A stretch of DNA of 64,000 nucleotides from Halomonas gemina (GTDB lineage: Bacteria; Pseudomonadota; Gammaproteobacteria; Pseudomonadales; Halomonadaceae): positions 124,001-188,000 of the forward strand of contig NZ_JAMJPK010000003.1 in NCBI RefSeq assembly GCF_023554995.1. The letters are read 5' to 3'. Both the position numbers and the translations under genes were made by a program. Each line of letters starts with the position of its first letter. The first letter of the stretch is position 1. The notes under the pieces are model-generated. The model was given only the letters and a program-made list of their open reading frames with translations. It was not told the origin of the DNA and ran no database searches. Positions 33,413 through 41,647 of this stretch are shown here, piece after piece.

Positions 33413-34545
33413 GCCGGGCCTGGCGCCAGGGCGCCGGGCAGCCAGCGCCGCACCAGGTCGACCAGCGCCTGGGGGCGATAGGGCTTGGCCAGGAAGTCGT
33501 CCATGCCGGCCTGGAAAAAGCGCCGGCGATCCTCGTCGCTGGCGTTGGCGGTCAGCGCCACCAGGATGCTGCGCTGGCAAGCTGCTACTTCGGCCTCCCG
33601 GTCGCGCCAGTGTCGGCTGGTCTCCACGCCGTCCATGCCGGGCATGAAGATGTCCATCAGCACCAGGTCGAAGGGAGGTCCCGCCACCCGGGAAAGGGCC
33701 TCCTCGCCGCTGGTGGCGGTCTCCACCTCGAGCCCCTGGCGCTCCAGCACCTGGCGAGCCAGGGTCAGGTTCACCGGGCCATCATCGACGATCAGCACCC
33801 GCCCCTTGCCATGGGAGAGCGGCCGGGAAGACGCTGCAGTCGTGTCGGTGGACTCGTCGAGGTTCTCCAGCAGCACCACGGCATCGGCCAGCCGTTCGCG
33901 CAGCGCCAGCAGCGCAGCCTGATCGCTGTCGTCGCCGCACTGGCGCAGGGCATCGCCCTCGAGCACCTCGGACAGCGACCCCATCAGCGGCGCCAGCGAC
34001 TGCTGCAGGTGGGAGAGATAGTCGGACTTGAGGCGCGACTCCTCGCGGGCCCGCACCCGGCCAGCCTCCAGCCGCTCGAGCTGGCCGCGGCGGGCCTGGA
34101 GGTCGCCGACCAGCTGCCGTTCGGCGGCGCGGCTCTCCTCGAGCTCGCGCTGCCAACCCTCGACCAGCGCCTCGCAGGCACGCGACAGGGCCTCGAGACG
34201 CCTCGGGAGGGGCAGCTCGTCGCCGGGCTGGGGACGCTGGTGGCGGGCCAGCCAGGCCTCGATGCCGGCCAGGGCGTCGTTGACATCACGCTGGATGCCG
34301 CGGAGGCGATGTCGCAACAGCGTCAGGAAGACCGCCACGTTCAGGCTGCTGCCCAGCAACAGGGCCAGCAGCAACCAGAAGGTGGCGCCCCAGGAGGCGT
34401 GGGCGGGCATCATCAACCACAGCATGAGCCCGACCACCAGGCAGAGCACCACCAGAATAGCCTGGGCGAGCAGCACCGGCCAGAGGATCGGCCAGACCAG
34501 GCGCGACCAGAGGCGGTCCATGCGTATTGCGTCCTGCATTGTCAT
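33409..34545 (-). CDS. membrane-anchored receiver protein without a kinase (BarA-like remnant)
   Basis: Protein of 378 residues. Two TM helices (about 17-46 and 52-77) are followed by a coiled coil (about 118-170), a degenerate HisKA-like helix (171-190), a linker and a receiver domain (about 252-372). In the HisKA-like helix KSDYLSHLQQSLAPL the phosphorylatable His is replaced (Gln182 at the aligned place) and no HATPase domain follows. The receiver is intact: LIVDDGPVN, the phospho-acceptor D298 in LMDIFMPGMDG, T/S in LTANAS and Lys in AKPYRP. It therefore probably receives phosphate from another kinase or Hpt protein and acts at the membrane. It is coupled to the TauE-type gene. The ATG lacks a strong ribosome-binding site. 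Confidence 0.75.
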   Translation of the reverse strand: MTMQDAIRMDRLWSRLVWPILWPVLLAQAILVVLCLVVGLMLWLMMPAHASWGATFWLLLALLLGSSLNVAVFLTLLRHRLRGIQRDVNDALAGIEAWLARHQRPQPGDELPLPRRLEALSRACEALVEGWQRELEESRAAERQLVGDLQARRGQLERLEAGRVRAREESRLKSDYLSHLQQSLAPLMGSLSEVLEGDALRQCGDDSDQAALLALRERLADAVVLLENLDESTDTTAASSRPLSHGKGRVLIVDDGPVNLTLARQVLERQGLEVETATSGEEALSRVAGPPFDLVLMDIFMPGMDGVETSRHWRDREAEVAACQRSILVALTANASDEDRRRFFQAGMDDFLAKPYRPQALVDLVRRWLPGALAPGPA

Positions 34546-34644
34546 CCCTGGGCAAGCACATTGGACGAAAGAGTGTACGCGGCCAGGCCGAGAGTGTCAT
34601 GACGGCACCTTCCCCCCCGCCGGCCGTCCGGCTAAGCTGGCCCC

Positions 34645-35406
34645 ATGTGCCTGATCGCCTTCGACCATCGCCCCGGCAGCGCCTGCCCGCTGCGCCTGGT
34701 GGCCAACCGTGACGAGTTCCATGCCCGCCCCGCCGCCCCGCTGGGCGCCTGGGAGGATGCGCCCGAGATCCTCGGCGGCCGCGACCTGGAGGCCGGCGGC
34801 ACCTGGCTGGCGGTGCACCGCCGCGGCCGCTTCGCCGCCGTCACCAACGTGCGCGACCCACGCCTCAAGGTACCGCCAGGGGCCCCCAGCCGCGGCGCCC
34901 TGGTGCGCGAGGCCCTGGAACGCGACGACCTGCCGAACTGGCTGGACCGGCTGGCGGGCGGAGCCGCTCGCCACTATGCGGGCTTCAACCTGCTGGTCGG
35001 TGATGGCGCGACGCTCTGGCACCTCCACCGCGGGCTCGACGGCATCCGGCTGAGGCGCGTCCCGCCGGGCCTGCACGGCCTTTCCAACGCCAGCCTGGAC
35101 ACCCCCTGGCCCAAGCTGATCGCCGCCCGCCAGGGCCTCGCCGCCAGCCTGCGCCACGGCCGCTGGCCCGAGGATGCCCTGGCGGTGCTCGGCAACCCCC
35201 ACCCCGCCGATGACGACCAGCTGCCGGAAACCGGCGTGGGACTCGAGATGGAGCGCCGGCTCTCGTCGCCCTTCATCGTCGGGCGCGACTACGGCACCCG
35301 CGCTTCCACCTGGCTGGCCTGGCACGCTGACGGGCGCATCGAGATCGGCGAACGGCGCTTCGGGCCGGAGGGAGTCAGGCTGGGGGAAACCCGGCTCAGT
35401 CTCTAG
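34645..35406 (+). CDS. NRDE (TANGO2-like) family protein
   Basis: Protein of 253 residues with the family signature NRDEF near the N-terminus (LRLVANRDEFHARP) and an N-terminal Cys after the Met (MCLIAF), suggesting an Ntn-hydrolase-like fold. The function is unproven; eukaryotic TANGO2 has been linked to haem and lipid handling. It is alone on the plus strand among minus-strand genes and its 3' end overlaps that of ptsP by 11 bases. Confidence 0.88.
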   Translation: MCLIAFDHRPGSACPLRLVANRDEFHARPAAPLGAWEDAPEILGGRDLEAGGTWLAVHRRGRFAAVTNVRDPRLKVPPGAPSRGALVREALERDDLPNWLDRLAGGAARHYAGFNLLVGDGATLWHLHRGLDGIRLRRVPPGLHGLSNASLDTPWPKLIAARQGLAASLRHGRWPEDALAVLGNPHPADDDQLPETGVGLEMERRLSSPFIVGRDYGTRASTWLAWHADGRIEIGERRFGPEGVRLGETRLSL

Positions 35407-37675
35407 GCGGCAGCAGGTGGGCGAGATCCCAGCCGGTGAGGCGCTCCGCGAGGTGGCGGCGCACCTCACCGGGCGCGTCGAGCGCGAGGGTCTCGGCGAC
35501 CAGCTCGCAGGCGCTCTCCAGGGGCACCCGGCGAATCGCCGCCCTCACCCGCGGCAGGCTGGGCGCATTCATCGACAGGGCATCGAAGCCCATTCCCATC
35601 AGCAACAGCGCCCCGGCGGGGTCGCCGGCCATCTCGCCGCACACCGAGGTGGGCATGTCCAGACGCCTGGCATCCTCGGCGAGACGCGCCATGGCCGAGA
35701 GCACGGCGGGGTGGCAGGCATCGTAGAGGTCGGCGACCCGCGGGTTGTTGCGATCCACCGCCAGCAGGTACTGGGTGAGGTCATTGCTGCCCACCGAGAA
35801 GAAATCGACCCGCCGGGCCAGGGCATCGAGCTGGTAGAGGGTCGCCGGCACTTCCAGCATCACTCCCACCCGAGGCCGGTTCACCGGAACGCCCTCCTCG
35901 CCGAGCTCGAGGATGGCGCGGTCGAGCAGGCGCATCGCATCGTCGACCTCGTCGACGTTGGTGATCATCGGCAGCAGCACCTGCAGGTTATCAAGCCCCT
36001 GGGAGGCCCGCAGCATGGCGCGCAGCTGCACCATCAATACCTCAGGGTGGTCGAGGGTGACCCGAATGCCGCGCCAGCCCAGGAAGGGATTGGCCTCCTC
36101 GATGGGGAAGTAGGGCAGGTCCTTGTCGCCGCCGATGTCCAGGGTGCGCATCACCACCGGCAAGGGCGCGAAGCTCTCGAGCTGGTCGCGATAGAGCCGG
36201 GTCTGCTCCTGCTCGCCGGGGAAGCGCTCGGTGATCATGAAGGGCACTTCGGTGCGGTAGAGCCCCACCCCGCCGATCCGCGACTTTAGCGAGGCCACCG
36301 CGTCCACCGCCAGGCCGGTATTGACCATCAGCGACACGTCGTGGCCATCCGGGGTGCGGCTGGGCAGGTCCTGCTCGTGCTCGAGCACCTCCATCAGCGC
36401 CCGTTCCTCGTCGATCAGGCTCTGGTAGTGGCTCTCGAGCTCTGGCCCCGGGCGCACGAAGAGGCGCCCGCGGTGGCCATCCAGCACCACCCGGTTGCCG
36501 CCGAGGCGCGGCAGCGGCAGGTCGACCATCCCCGAGACCGTGGGGATCCCCATGGCCCGGGCGACGATGGCCACATGGGAGGTGCTGGAGCCGCGCACCG
36601 AGACCAGGCCGGCGAGCTTCTCGCGGGGCACCTCGCCGAGCATCGCCACGCTGATCTCCTCGCCCACCAGGATGGTGCTCTCGGGATAGACCGCCGGGGT
36701 CTGGGGGGTCTCCTCCTGCAGGTGGGCCAGCACCCGCCGCCCCAGATCGCGAACGTCGGCGGCGCGCTCGCGCAGGTAGTCGTCGTCGACCCGCTCCAGG
36801 TACTGGACGTGGCGGCGTACCACGTCGGCCAGGGCGCCGGGCGCCCACTGGCCTTCGCGGATGCGCTTCTCGACCTCCTGGGAGAGCGCCGCCTCGCCGA
36901 GCATCTGCTGGTAGACATCGAACAGCGCCAGCTCCTGGGCGGAGATGCGGCTGGCCAGGCGCTCGCCAGCGGCGCGGATTTCGTCGCGCACCCGACCGAT
37001 GGCCTCCTTGAGCCGGACGATCTCGTACTCCACGTCGGTAGGAACCAGGTCCGGCACGCTGTTGAGGTCCGCCGGGGCGGCGATCACCACCGCCTCGCCG
37101 ATGGCCATGCCGGGCGAGGCCGCCACCCCGGTGAAACGCGCCTGCTCTCCCGTCATGCTCAACCGGTTGAGCCCGCCCGTCGCCAGGGCGTGGGCCAGCA
37201 CGCCCGCCAGCTGGGCGGCCATGGTAACCAGGAAGGCCTCGTCCTCCTCGTCGAAGCGGCGCTTCTCGGACTGCTGCACCACCAGCACCCCCAGCATGCG
37301 GCGCTGGTGGATGATCGGCACGCCGAGGAAACTCGAGTAACGCTCCTCGCCGGTGGCCTCGAAGTAGAGGAACTGGGGGTGGGCCTGGGCATCCTCGAGG
37401 TTCAGCGGCTCCTCGCGCTTGGCCACCAGGCCCACCAGGCCCTCGCCCACCTGCAGGCTGACCCGTCCCACGGCCTGGGCGCGCAGGCCGATGGTTTCCA
37501 TCAGCACCAGTCGGTCGATGGTCCTGTCGAAGAGGTAGAAGGAGCAAACGTCGGTGCGCATCGCCTTGCGGATGCGCCGCACCATGGTAGCCAGGGCCGC
37601 TTCCAGGTTGCGGGCCCCATTGACCTCCTGGATGATGCGTCGCAATACCTCGAGCATCGGCGTCTTCTTTTCCAT
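35396..37675 (-). CDS. ptsP: nitrogen-PTS phosphoenolpyruvate-protein phosphotransferase PtsP
   Basis: Enzyme I-Ntr of 759 residues, first phospho-transfer protein of the regulatory nitrogen PTS. It has an N-terminal GAF domain (about 10-165), a HPr-binding/swivel part (about 175-400) with the phospho-histidine H367 in STSHVAIVARA, and a PEP-binding barrel (about 430-735). ALLLMGMGFDALSMN near the C-terminus is part of the PEP site. A methionine at residue 7 (MLEVLRRI, 37657) matches the Escherichia coli N-terminus and is the likelier start. It directly follows rppH, as in most gammaproteobacteria, and its 3' end overlaps the convergent NRDE gene. Confidence 0.94.
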   Translation of the reverse strand: MEKKTPMLEVLRRIIQEVNGARNLEAALATMVRRIRKAMRTDVCSFYLFDRTIDRLVLMETIGLRAQAVGRVSLQVGEGLVGLVAKREEPLNLEDAQAHPQFLYFEATGEERYSSFLGVPIIHQRRMLGVLVVQQSEKRRFDEEDEAFLVTMAAQLAGVLAHALATGGLNRLSMTGEQARFTGVAASPGMAIGEAVVIAAPADLNSVPDLVPTDVEYEIVRLKEAIGRVRDEIRAAGERLASRISAQELALFDVYQQMLGEAALSQEVEKRIREGQWAPGALADVVRRHVQYLERVDDDYLRERAADVRDLGRRVLAHLQEETPQTPAVYPESTILVGEEISVAMLGEVPREKLAGLVSVRGSSTSHVAIVARAMGIPTVSGMVDLPLPRLGGNRVVLDGHRGRLFVRPGPELESHYQSLIDEERALMEVLEHEQDLPSRTPDGHDVSLMVNTGLAVDAVASLKSRIGGVGLYRTEVPFMITERFPGEQEQTRLYRDQLESFAPLPVVMRTLDIGGDKDLPYFPIEEANPFLGWRGIRVTLDHPEVLMVQLRAMLRASQGLDNLQVLLPMITNVDEVDDAMRLLDRAILELGEEGVPVNRPRVGVMLEVPATLYQLDALARRVDFFSVGSNDLTQYLLAVDRNNPRVADLYDACHPAVLSAMARLAEDARRLDMPTSVCGEMAGDPAGALLLMGMGFDALSMNAPSLPRVRAAIRRVPLESACELVAETLALDAPGEVRRHLAERLTGWDLAHLLPPRD

Positions 37676-37726
37676 TGTGGTTGTCTCTGCCTCGCTGAGG
37701 AATGGCGCGGCCGTCAGGCCCTCGGC

Positions 37727-38218
37727 TTATCCATGGCCAAGGGCCAGCCGCTGTGCCCGGGGGGAAAGCTCGCGCAGGGCGCGGCGGTAGACCTCCCGCT
37801 TGAAAGGCACGACCTGCCCCAGAGGGTACCAGTAACTGACCCATCGCCAGCCGTCGAATTCCGGCTTGCCGGACATGTCCATGCAGATCCGGCTCTCCTG
37901 GCAGCAGATCCTCAGCAGGAACCACTTCTGTTTCTGGCCGATGCACACCGGCCTCGAGTGGGTACGAACCATGCGTCGCGGCAGGCGGTAGCGCAGCCAG
38001 CCCCGGGTGCAGGCAAGGATCTCGACGTCGTCGGCGGTCAGGCCGATCTCCTCGTGCAGCTCACGAAAAAGTGCCTGTTGCGGAGTCTCGCTAGCCTTGA
38101 TGCCTCCCTGGGGAAACTGCCACGCATTCTGTCCTACCCGACGCGCCCAAAGCAGCTGCCCCTGCTCGTTGGCGATGATGATGCCAACATTGGGGCGAAA
38201 GCCGTCAGCGTCGATCAC
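37727..38218 (-). CDS. rppH: RNA pyrophosphohydrolase RppH
   Basis: Nudix enzyme of 163 residues that removes pyrophosphate from mRNA 5' ends and so triggers RNase E decay. The Nudix box is GGIKASE...[10 protein letters not shown] choose the GTG at 38218, because it gives [12 protein letters not shown], which matches the known N-terminus (MIDDDGYRPNVG in Escherichia coli), and AAGGTGAAG lies just upstream. The ATG at 38260 adds 14 residues. It is followed by ptsP on the same strand. Confidence 0.94.
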   Translation of the reverse strand: MIDADGFRPNVGIIIANEQGQLLWARRVGQNAWQFPQGGIKASETPQQALFRELHEEIGLTADDVEILACTRGWLRYRLPRRMVRTHSRPVCIGQKQKWFLLRICCQESRICMDMSGKPEFDGWRWVSYWYPLGQVVPFKREVYRRALRELSPRAQRLALGHG

Positions 38219-38370
38219 GGACTTCACCTTATGAATCCAGTATTGCCGCCATTCTTCCACAAGGCCGCAAAGGGCATCAATACGACCATGCTGTAAGCCG
38301 TGAATGCGTCGTCATCGGCGCCGGCCCGGCGCTCGAAGCGCGACGCCGCTTCTGCCATAATCGCCGACCT

Positions 38371-38386
38371 TGTCACGACCGTGACA
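38371..38386. promoter_or_regulatory. perfect palindrome TGTCAC-N4-GTGACA
   Basis: A six-base inverted repeat with GACC spacer lies 34 bases before the HAD phosphatase GTG and about 150 bases before the divergent rppH. A CATAAT (38356-38361) just upstream could be a -10 for the phosphatase, which would place the palindrome at the start of the transcript. The binding protein is unknown. Confidence 0.4.
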
Positions 38387-38419
38387 CGCTCTTGATCATC
38401 ACCACCAGAGGGGAATGCA

Positions 38420-39076
38420 GTGAGCCTGGCCATCTTCGACCTGGACAACACCCTGCTGTCGACCGACAGCGACCATGCCTGGGGCGAGTTCCTGCTGGAG
38501 CAGGGCGCCGTGGACCCGGTGGCCTACCGTGAGGCCAACGACCGCTTCCTGGCCGACTACGAGGCCGGCACCCTGGATATCCAGGCCTTCCTGGCGGTGG
38601 CGCTGCGCCCGCTCGCCGAGCACAGCCCCGAGCAGCTCGCCGCCTGGCATCAGCAGTTCATGGCCAGCAAGATCGAGCCGCATATCCTGCCCAGGGGCGA
38701 GGAGCTGGTGGCCCGCCACCGCTCACGCGGCGACACCCTGCTGATCGTCACCGCCACCAACCGCTTCATCACCGGCCCCATCGCCGAGCGCCTGGGCATC
38801 GACGAGCTGATCGCCGTGGAGCCCGAGGTGGTCGACGGCCGCTACACCGGCCGCGCCACCGGCATCCCCAGCTACCGGGAGGGCAAGGTCAAGCGCCTGG
38901 AGGCATGGCTCGCCGACAAGGACCTGACCCTGGACGGCAGCTGGTTCTACAGCGACTCCCACAACGACCTGGCGCTACTGGAGCAGGTCGAGCATCCTGT
39001 GGCGGTGGACCCCGACCCCAGCCTGCGCGAGGTCGCCGAGACCCGCGGCTGGAAGATCATCAGTCTAAGGGATTGA
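38420..39076 (+). CDS. HAD-IB family phosphatase (SerB-like)
   Basis: Haloacid-dehalogenase hydrolase of 218 residues. The nucleophile motif is FDLDNTLL (near residues 6-13), motif II is VTATN near residue 110 and motif III/IV includes YSDSHNDLALL near 178. A helical cap lies between motifs I and II, as in the IB subclass (phosphoserine or histidinol phosphatase-like). The Pseudomonas gene next to rppH-ptsP is of the same family. The substrate is not certain. The start is GTG with GAGGGG seven bases before. Confidence 0.85.
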   Translation: MSLAIFDLDNTLLSTDSDHAWGEFLLEQGAVDPVAYREANDRFLADYEAGTLDIQAFLAVALRPLAEHSPEQLAAWHQQFMASKIEPHILPRGEELVARHRSRGDTLLIVTATNRFITGPIAERLGIDELIAVEPEVVDGRYTGRATGIPSYREGKVKRLEAWLADKDLTLDGSWFYSDSHNDLALLEQVEHPVAVDPDPSLREVAETRGWKIISLRD

Positions 39077-39083
39077 CAGCGCC

Positions 39084-39207
39084 AAGCGGCCAAGCGGCCA
39101 AGCGGCCAAGCGGCCAAGCGGCCAAGCGGCCAAGCGGCCAAGCGGCCAAGCGGCCAAGCGGCCAAGCGGCCAAGCGGCCAAGCGGCCAAGCGGCCAAGCG
39201 GCCAAGC
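39084..39207. repeat. tandem array of 15.5 copies of an 8-bp unit
   Basis: AAGCGGCC repeats without a mismatch from 39084 to 39203, then a half unit. Each unit contains GGCC and the array can fold on itself. It begins eight bases after the HAD phosphatase stop and ends just before a terminator. A pure repeat of this length is prone to slippage and probably varies in copy number between strains. Confidence 0.95.
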
Positions 39208-39233
39208 CAGTCTCTCGTGCCCCCAACAAAAGT

Positions 39234-39262
39234 AAACCCCGGGACCTAAGTCTCCGGGGTTT
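39234..39262. terminator. bidirectional terminator between the HAD phosphatase gene and mdh
   Basis: AAACCCCGG (39234-39242) pairs with CCGGGGTTT (39254-39262). T-rich sequence follows on the plus strand (TTTGCTTTT), and A-rich sequence precedes it (AACAAAAGTAAA), so it can serve both convergent genes. A 14-base direct repeat TAGCTCGGCGCTTG lies next to it on the mdh side. Confidence 0.85.
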
Positions 39263-39302
39263 GCTTTTAGCTCGGCGCTTGTAGCTCGGCGCTTGGCGCT
39301 GC

Positions 39303-40277
39303 TTAGCCCAGCAGATGCTCGACGGCGGCGCGCTCCTCGCGCAACTCGTCCTCGGTGGCCTTCATGCGGCCTTGGCTGAACTCGTCGACCTCGAGGCCCT
39401 GGACGATCTCGTACTTGCCGTTCTTGCAGACGACCGGATAGGAATACATGATCCCGGGCTCGACGCCGTAGCTGCCGTCGGCGGGAATGCCCATGCTCAC
39501 CACCTCGTCGGTGCCCAGCGCCCAGTCGCGCATATGGTCGATGGCCGCGGAGGCCGCGGAAGCCGCGGAGGAGGCACCGCGCGCCTTGATGATGGCGGCA
39601 CCGCGCTGCTGCACGGTGGGGATGAAGTCGTTCTCGTACCAGTCACGCTCGACCAGCTCGAAGGCCGGGGTACCGGCCACCTTGCAGTGGGCCAGGTCGG
39701 GATACTGGGTCGCGCTGTGGTTGCCCCAGACGATCATCTGCTCGACGTCAGTGACGTGCTTGCCGGCCTTCTGGGCCAGCTGGGTCTTGGCACGGTTATG
39801 GTCCAGACGCATCATCGCGGTGAACTGGCCGGCGTCCAGGTCCGGCGCGTTGCAGGAAGCGATCAGGGCGTTGGTGTTGGCTGGGTTGCCCACCACCAGC
39901 ACGCGCACGTCGCGGCTGGCGTTGTCGTTGAGCGCCTTGCCCTGCACGGAGAAGATCGCCGCGTTGGCTTCCAGCAGGTCCTTGCGCTCCATGCCCGGAC
40001 CGCGCGGACGGGCACCGACCAGCAGGGCGAAGTCGGCGTCCTTGAAGGCCACATTGGCATCGTCGGTGGCGACGATGTCCTGAAGCAGCGGGAAGGCGCA
40101 GTCGTTGAGCTCCATCACCACGCCGTTGAGGGCGTCCATGGCCGGCGGGATCTCCAGCAGCTGCAGGATGACCGGCTGGTCCTTGCCCAGCATGTCGCCG
40201 GAAGCGATACGGAAGGCGAGCGAATAGCTGATATTGCCGGCGGCGCCGGTGATGGCAATACGGACGGGATCTTTCAT
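39303..40277 (-). CDS. mdh: malate dehydrogenase (NAD)
   Basis: Malate dehydrogenase of 324 residues of the cytosolic-type group found in many halomonads and betaproteobacteria rather than the enterobacterial type. The nucleotide-binding loop is GAAGNISYS, the substrate arginines lie in [14 protein letters not shown], and the catalytic His is in [19 protein letters not shown] precedes the ATG by six bases. It stands alone and ends in the bidirectional terminator. The Ala/Ser repeat [11 protein letters not shown] near residue 225 is a normal feature of this group. Confidence 0.95.
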   Translation of the reverse strand: MKDPVRIAITGAAGNISYSLAFRIASGDMLGKDQPVILQLLEIPPAMDALNGVVMELNDCAFPLLQDIVATDDANVAFKDADFALLVGARPRGPGMERKDLLEANAAIFSVQGKALNDNASRDVRVLVVGNPANTNALIASCNAPDLDAGQFTAMMRLDHNRAKTQLAQKAGKHVTDVEQMIVWGNHSATQYPDLAHCKVAGTPAFELVERDWYENDFIPTVQQRGAAIIKARGASSAASAASAAIDHMRDWALGTDEVVSMGIPADGSYGVEPGIMYSYPVVCKNGKYEIVQGLEVDEFSQGRMKATEDELREERAAVEHLLG

Positions 40278-40527
40278 GGTGGCTCCTTGGGTTTTCAACG
40301 CGCGGGTTGTCGCCGTGAGGATGAGCCGGGCCGGCATGCCGCCTGCCCAGGCAGGAATTCGAACCGCCAAGATGGTATGCCTGCAGTGCACAAAACTCAA
40401 TTCGACCTGCGGCTAGGTCCGCACCCGCCGGCGACACCCCGCCTCCCGCTGCGCTATGCTGGCCGCCTGATGACCCGGGCCGCCAGGCCCCGCTCTCGAA
40501 CGTCGTGCCGCACCAGGGAAGGTCCGA

Positions 40528-41646
40528 ATGCCTCGTCGTCTCCCTCCGCTCTCCGTCCTGCTCGCCATCGGGCTGGCCTGCCTGCTGCTGGTCTGGCTGG
40601 CGCTCGGTGACATCGAGGGCTTCCGCGACACCCCGCCGGAGGGCGAGGCGGCCGAAGGGACGGCGCCGACCCGGGTCGAGGTGGCCAAGCGCCAGGCGCA
40701 GGCCCACTCGCCCCGGCTAGTGCTGCAGGGCCAGCTCGAGGCCCACCGCGAGGTAGCGTTGCGCGCCCGCCAGGCGGGCCGGGTAGAGGCGCTGCCCGTC
40801 GCCCTGGGCGAGCGGGTCAGCCGCGGCGAGACGCTGCTGGCCCTGGCCCGGGAGGAGCTCCCCGCCCGGCTCGAGCAGGCCGAGGCCGAACTGGCCCTGG
40901 CGCGGGCCGAGCTGGCCGGTGCCGAGGAACTGCGCCGTCGCGAGCTGATCTCCAACCCCGACTACCTGCGCCTGCAGAGTGGCGTCAGCCGGGCACTGGC
41001 CGAGGTCGCCGCCCTGCGCCGCCAGCTCGACGACACCCGCCCCGAGGCACCCTTCGACGGGGTCCTCGACCGCCTCGACGTGGAACTAGGCGATCTGGTC
41101 CAGGCCGGCGAGGCCTGGGGCCGGCTGGTCGATGACTCGCGCCTCACCGCCCTCGCCGCGGCCCCCCAGCGGGATGCCCTGTCGCTCTCTCCCGGGCTAC
41201 CCGTCGAGATCCAATTGCTCGACGGCAACCGCCTTCCCGGCGAGCTGAGCCACGTGGCCAGCCGCGCCGAGGACAGCACCCGCAGCTTTCCCGTCGAGGC
41301 CACGCTGGCCAATCCCGAGGGGCGCCGCCTGGCCGGCGCCAGCGCCACCCTGGTGATCCGCCTGCCCGAACGCCGGGTGCATCGGCTCTCCCCTGCCCTG
41401 CTCGAGCTCGACGGCGAGGGCCGGCTGGCGGTCAAGCACCTGGACGATGACGACCGGGTGCGGCTCACCCCGGTCGAGCTGGTCGACGCCGATGCCGAGA
41501 CCGCCCGGGTGGCCGGGCTGCCCGAGCGTATCCGGCTGATCACCCTGGGGGGCGGCTTCGTCGACGCCGGCGAGCGGGTGGAGGCCGTCCCCGTCGAGAC
41601 GGCCACCCCGCAGGCCGGCACGGACGCGACCGGGGACGACCCCTGA
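40528..41646 (+). CDS. RND efflux membrane-fusion protein (HlyD/AcrA family)
   Basis: Periplasmic adaptor of 372 residues anchored by one N-terminal TM segment (about 8-27) without a lipobox. It shows the split biotinyl-lipoyl domain (RQAGRVEALPVALGERVSRGE and later PFDGVLDRLDVELGDLV), a short alpha-helical hairpin (about 110-170) and beta-barrel. The helical hairpin is short, as in adaptors of small RND systems. It is followed one base later by the RND permease gene. No outer-membrane channel gene is adjacent, so a TolC-like protein encoded elsewhere is needed. AAGG precedes the ATG. Confidence 0.85.
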   Translation: MPRRLPPLSVLLAIGLACLLLVWLALGDIEGFRDTPPEGEAAEGTAPTRVEVAKRQAQAHSPRLVLQGQLEAHREVALRARQAGRVEALPVALGERVSRGETLLALAREELPARLEQAEAELALARAELAGAEELRRRELISNPDYLRLQSGVSRALAEVAALRRQLDDTRPEAPFDGVLDRLDVELGDLVQAGEAWGRLVDDSRLTALAAAPQRDALSLSPGLPVEIQLLDGNRLPGELSHVASRAEDSTRSFPVEATLANPEGRRLAGASATLVIRLPERRVHRLSPALLELDGEGRLAVKHLDDDDRVRLTPVELVDADAETARVAGLPERIRLITLGGGFVDAGERVEAVPVETATPQAGTDATGDDP

Positions 41647-41647
41647 C

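Noticed and set aside
36341..38296. A 651-codon plus-strand frame opposite ptsP and rppH
   Set aside because: Both minus-strand genes have complete motifs; the shadow frame has none.
39084..39207. Possible CRISPR array
   Set aside because: The 8-bp unit repeats without any spacer and no cas genes are near.
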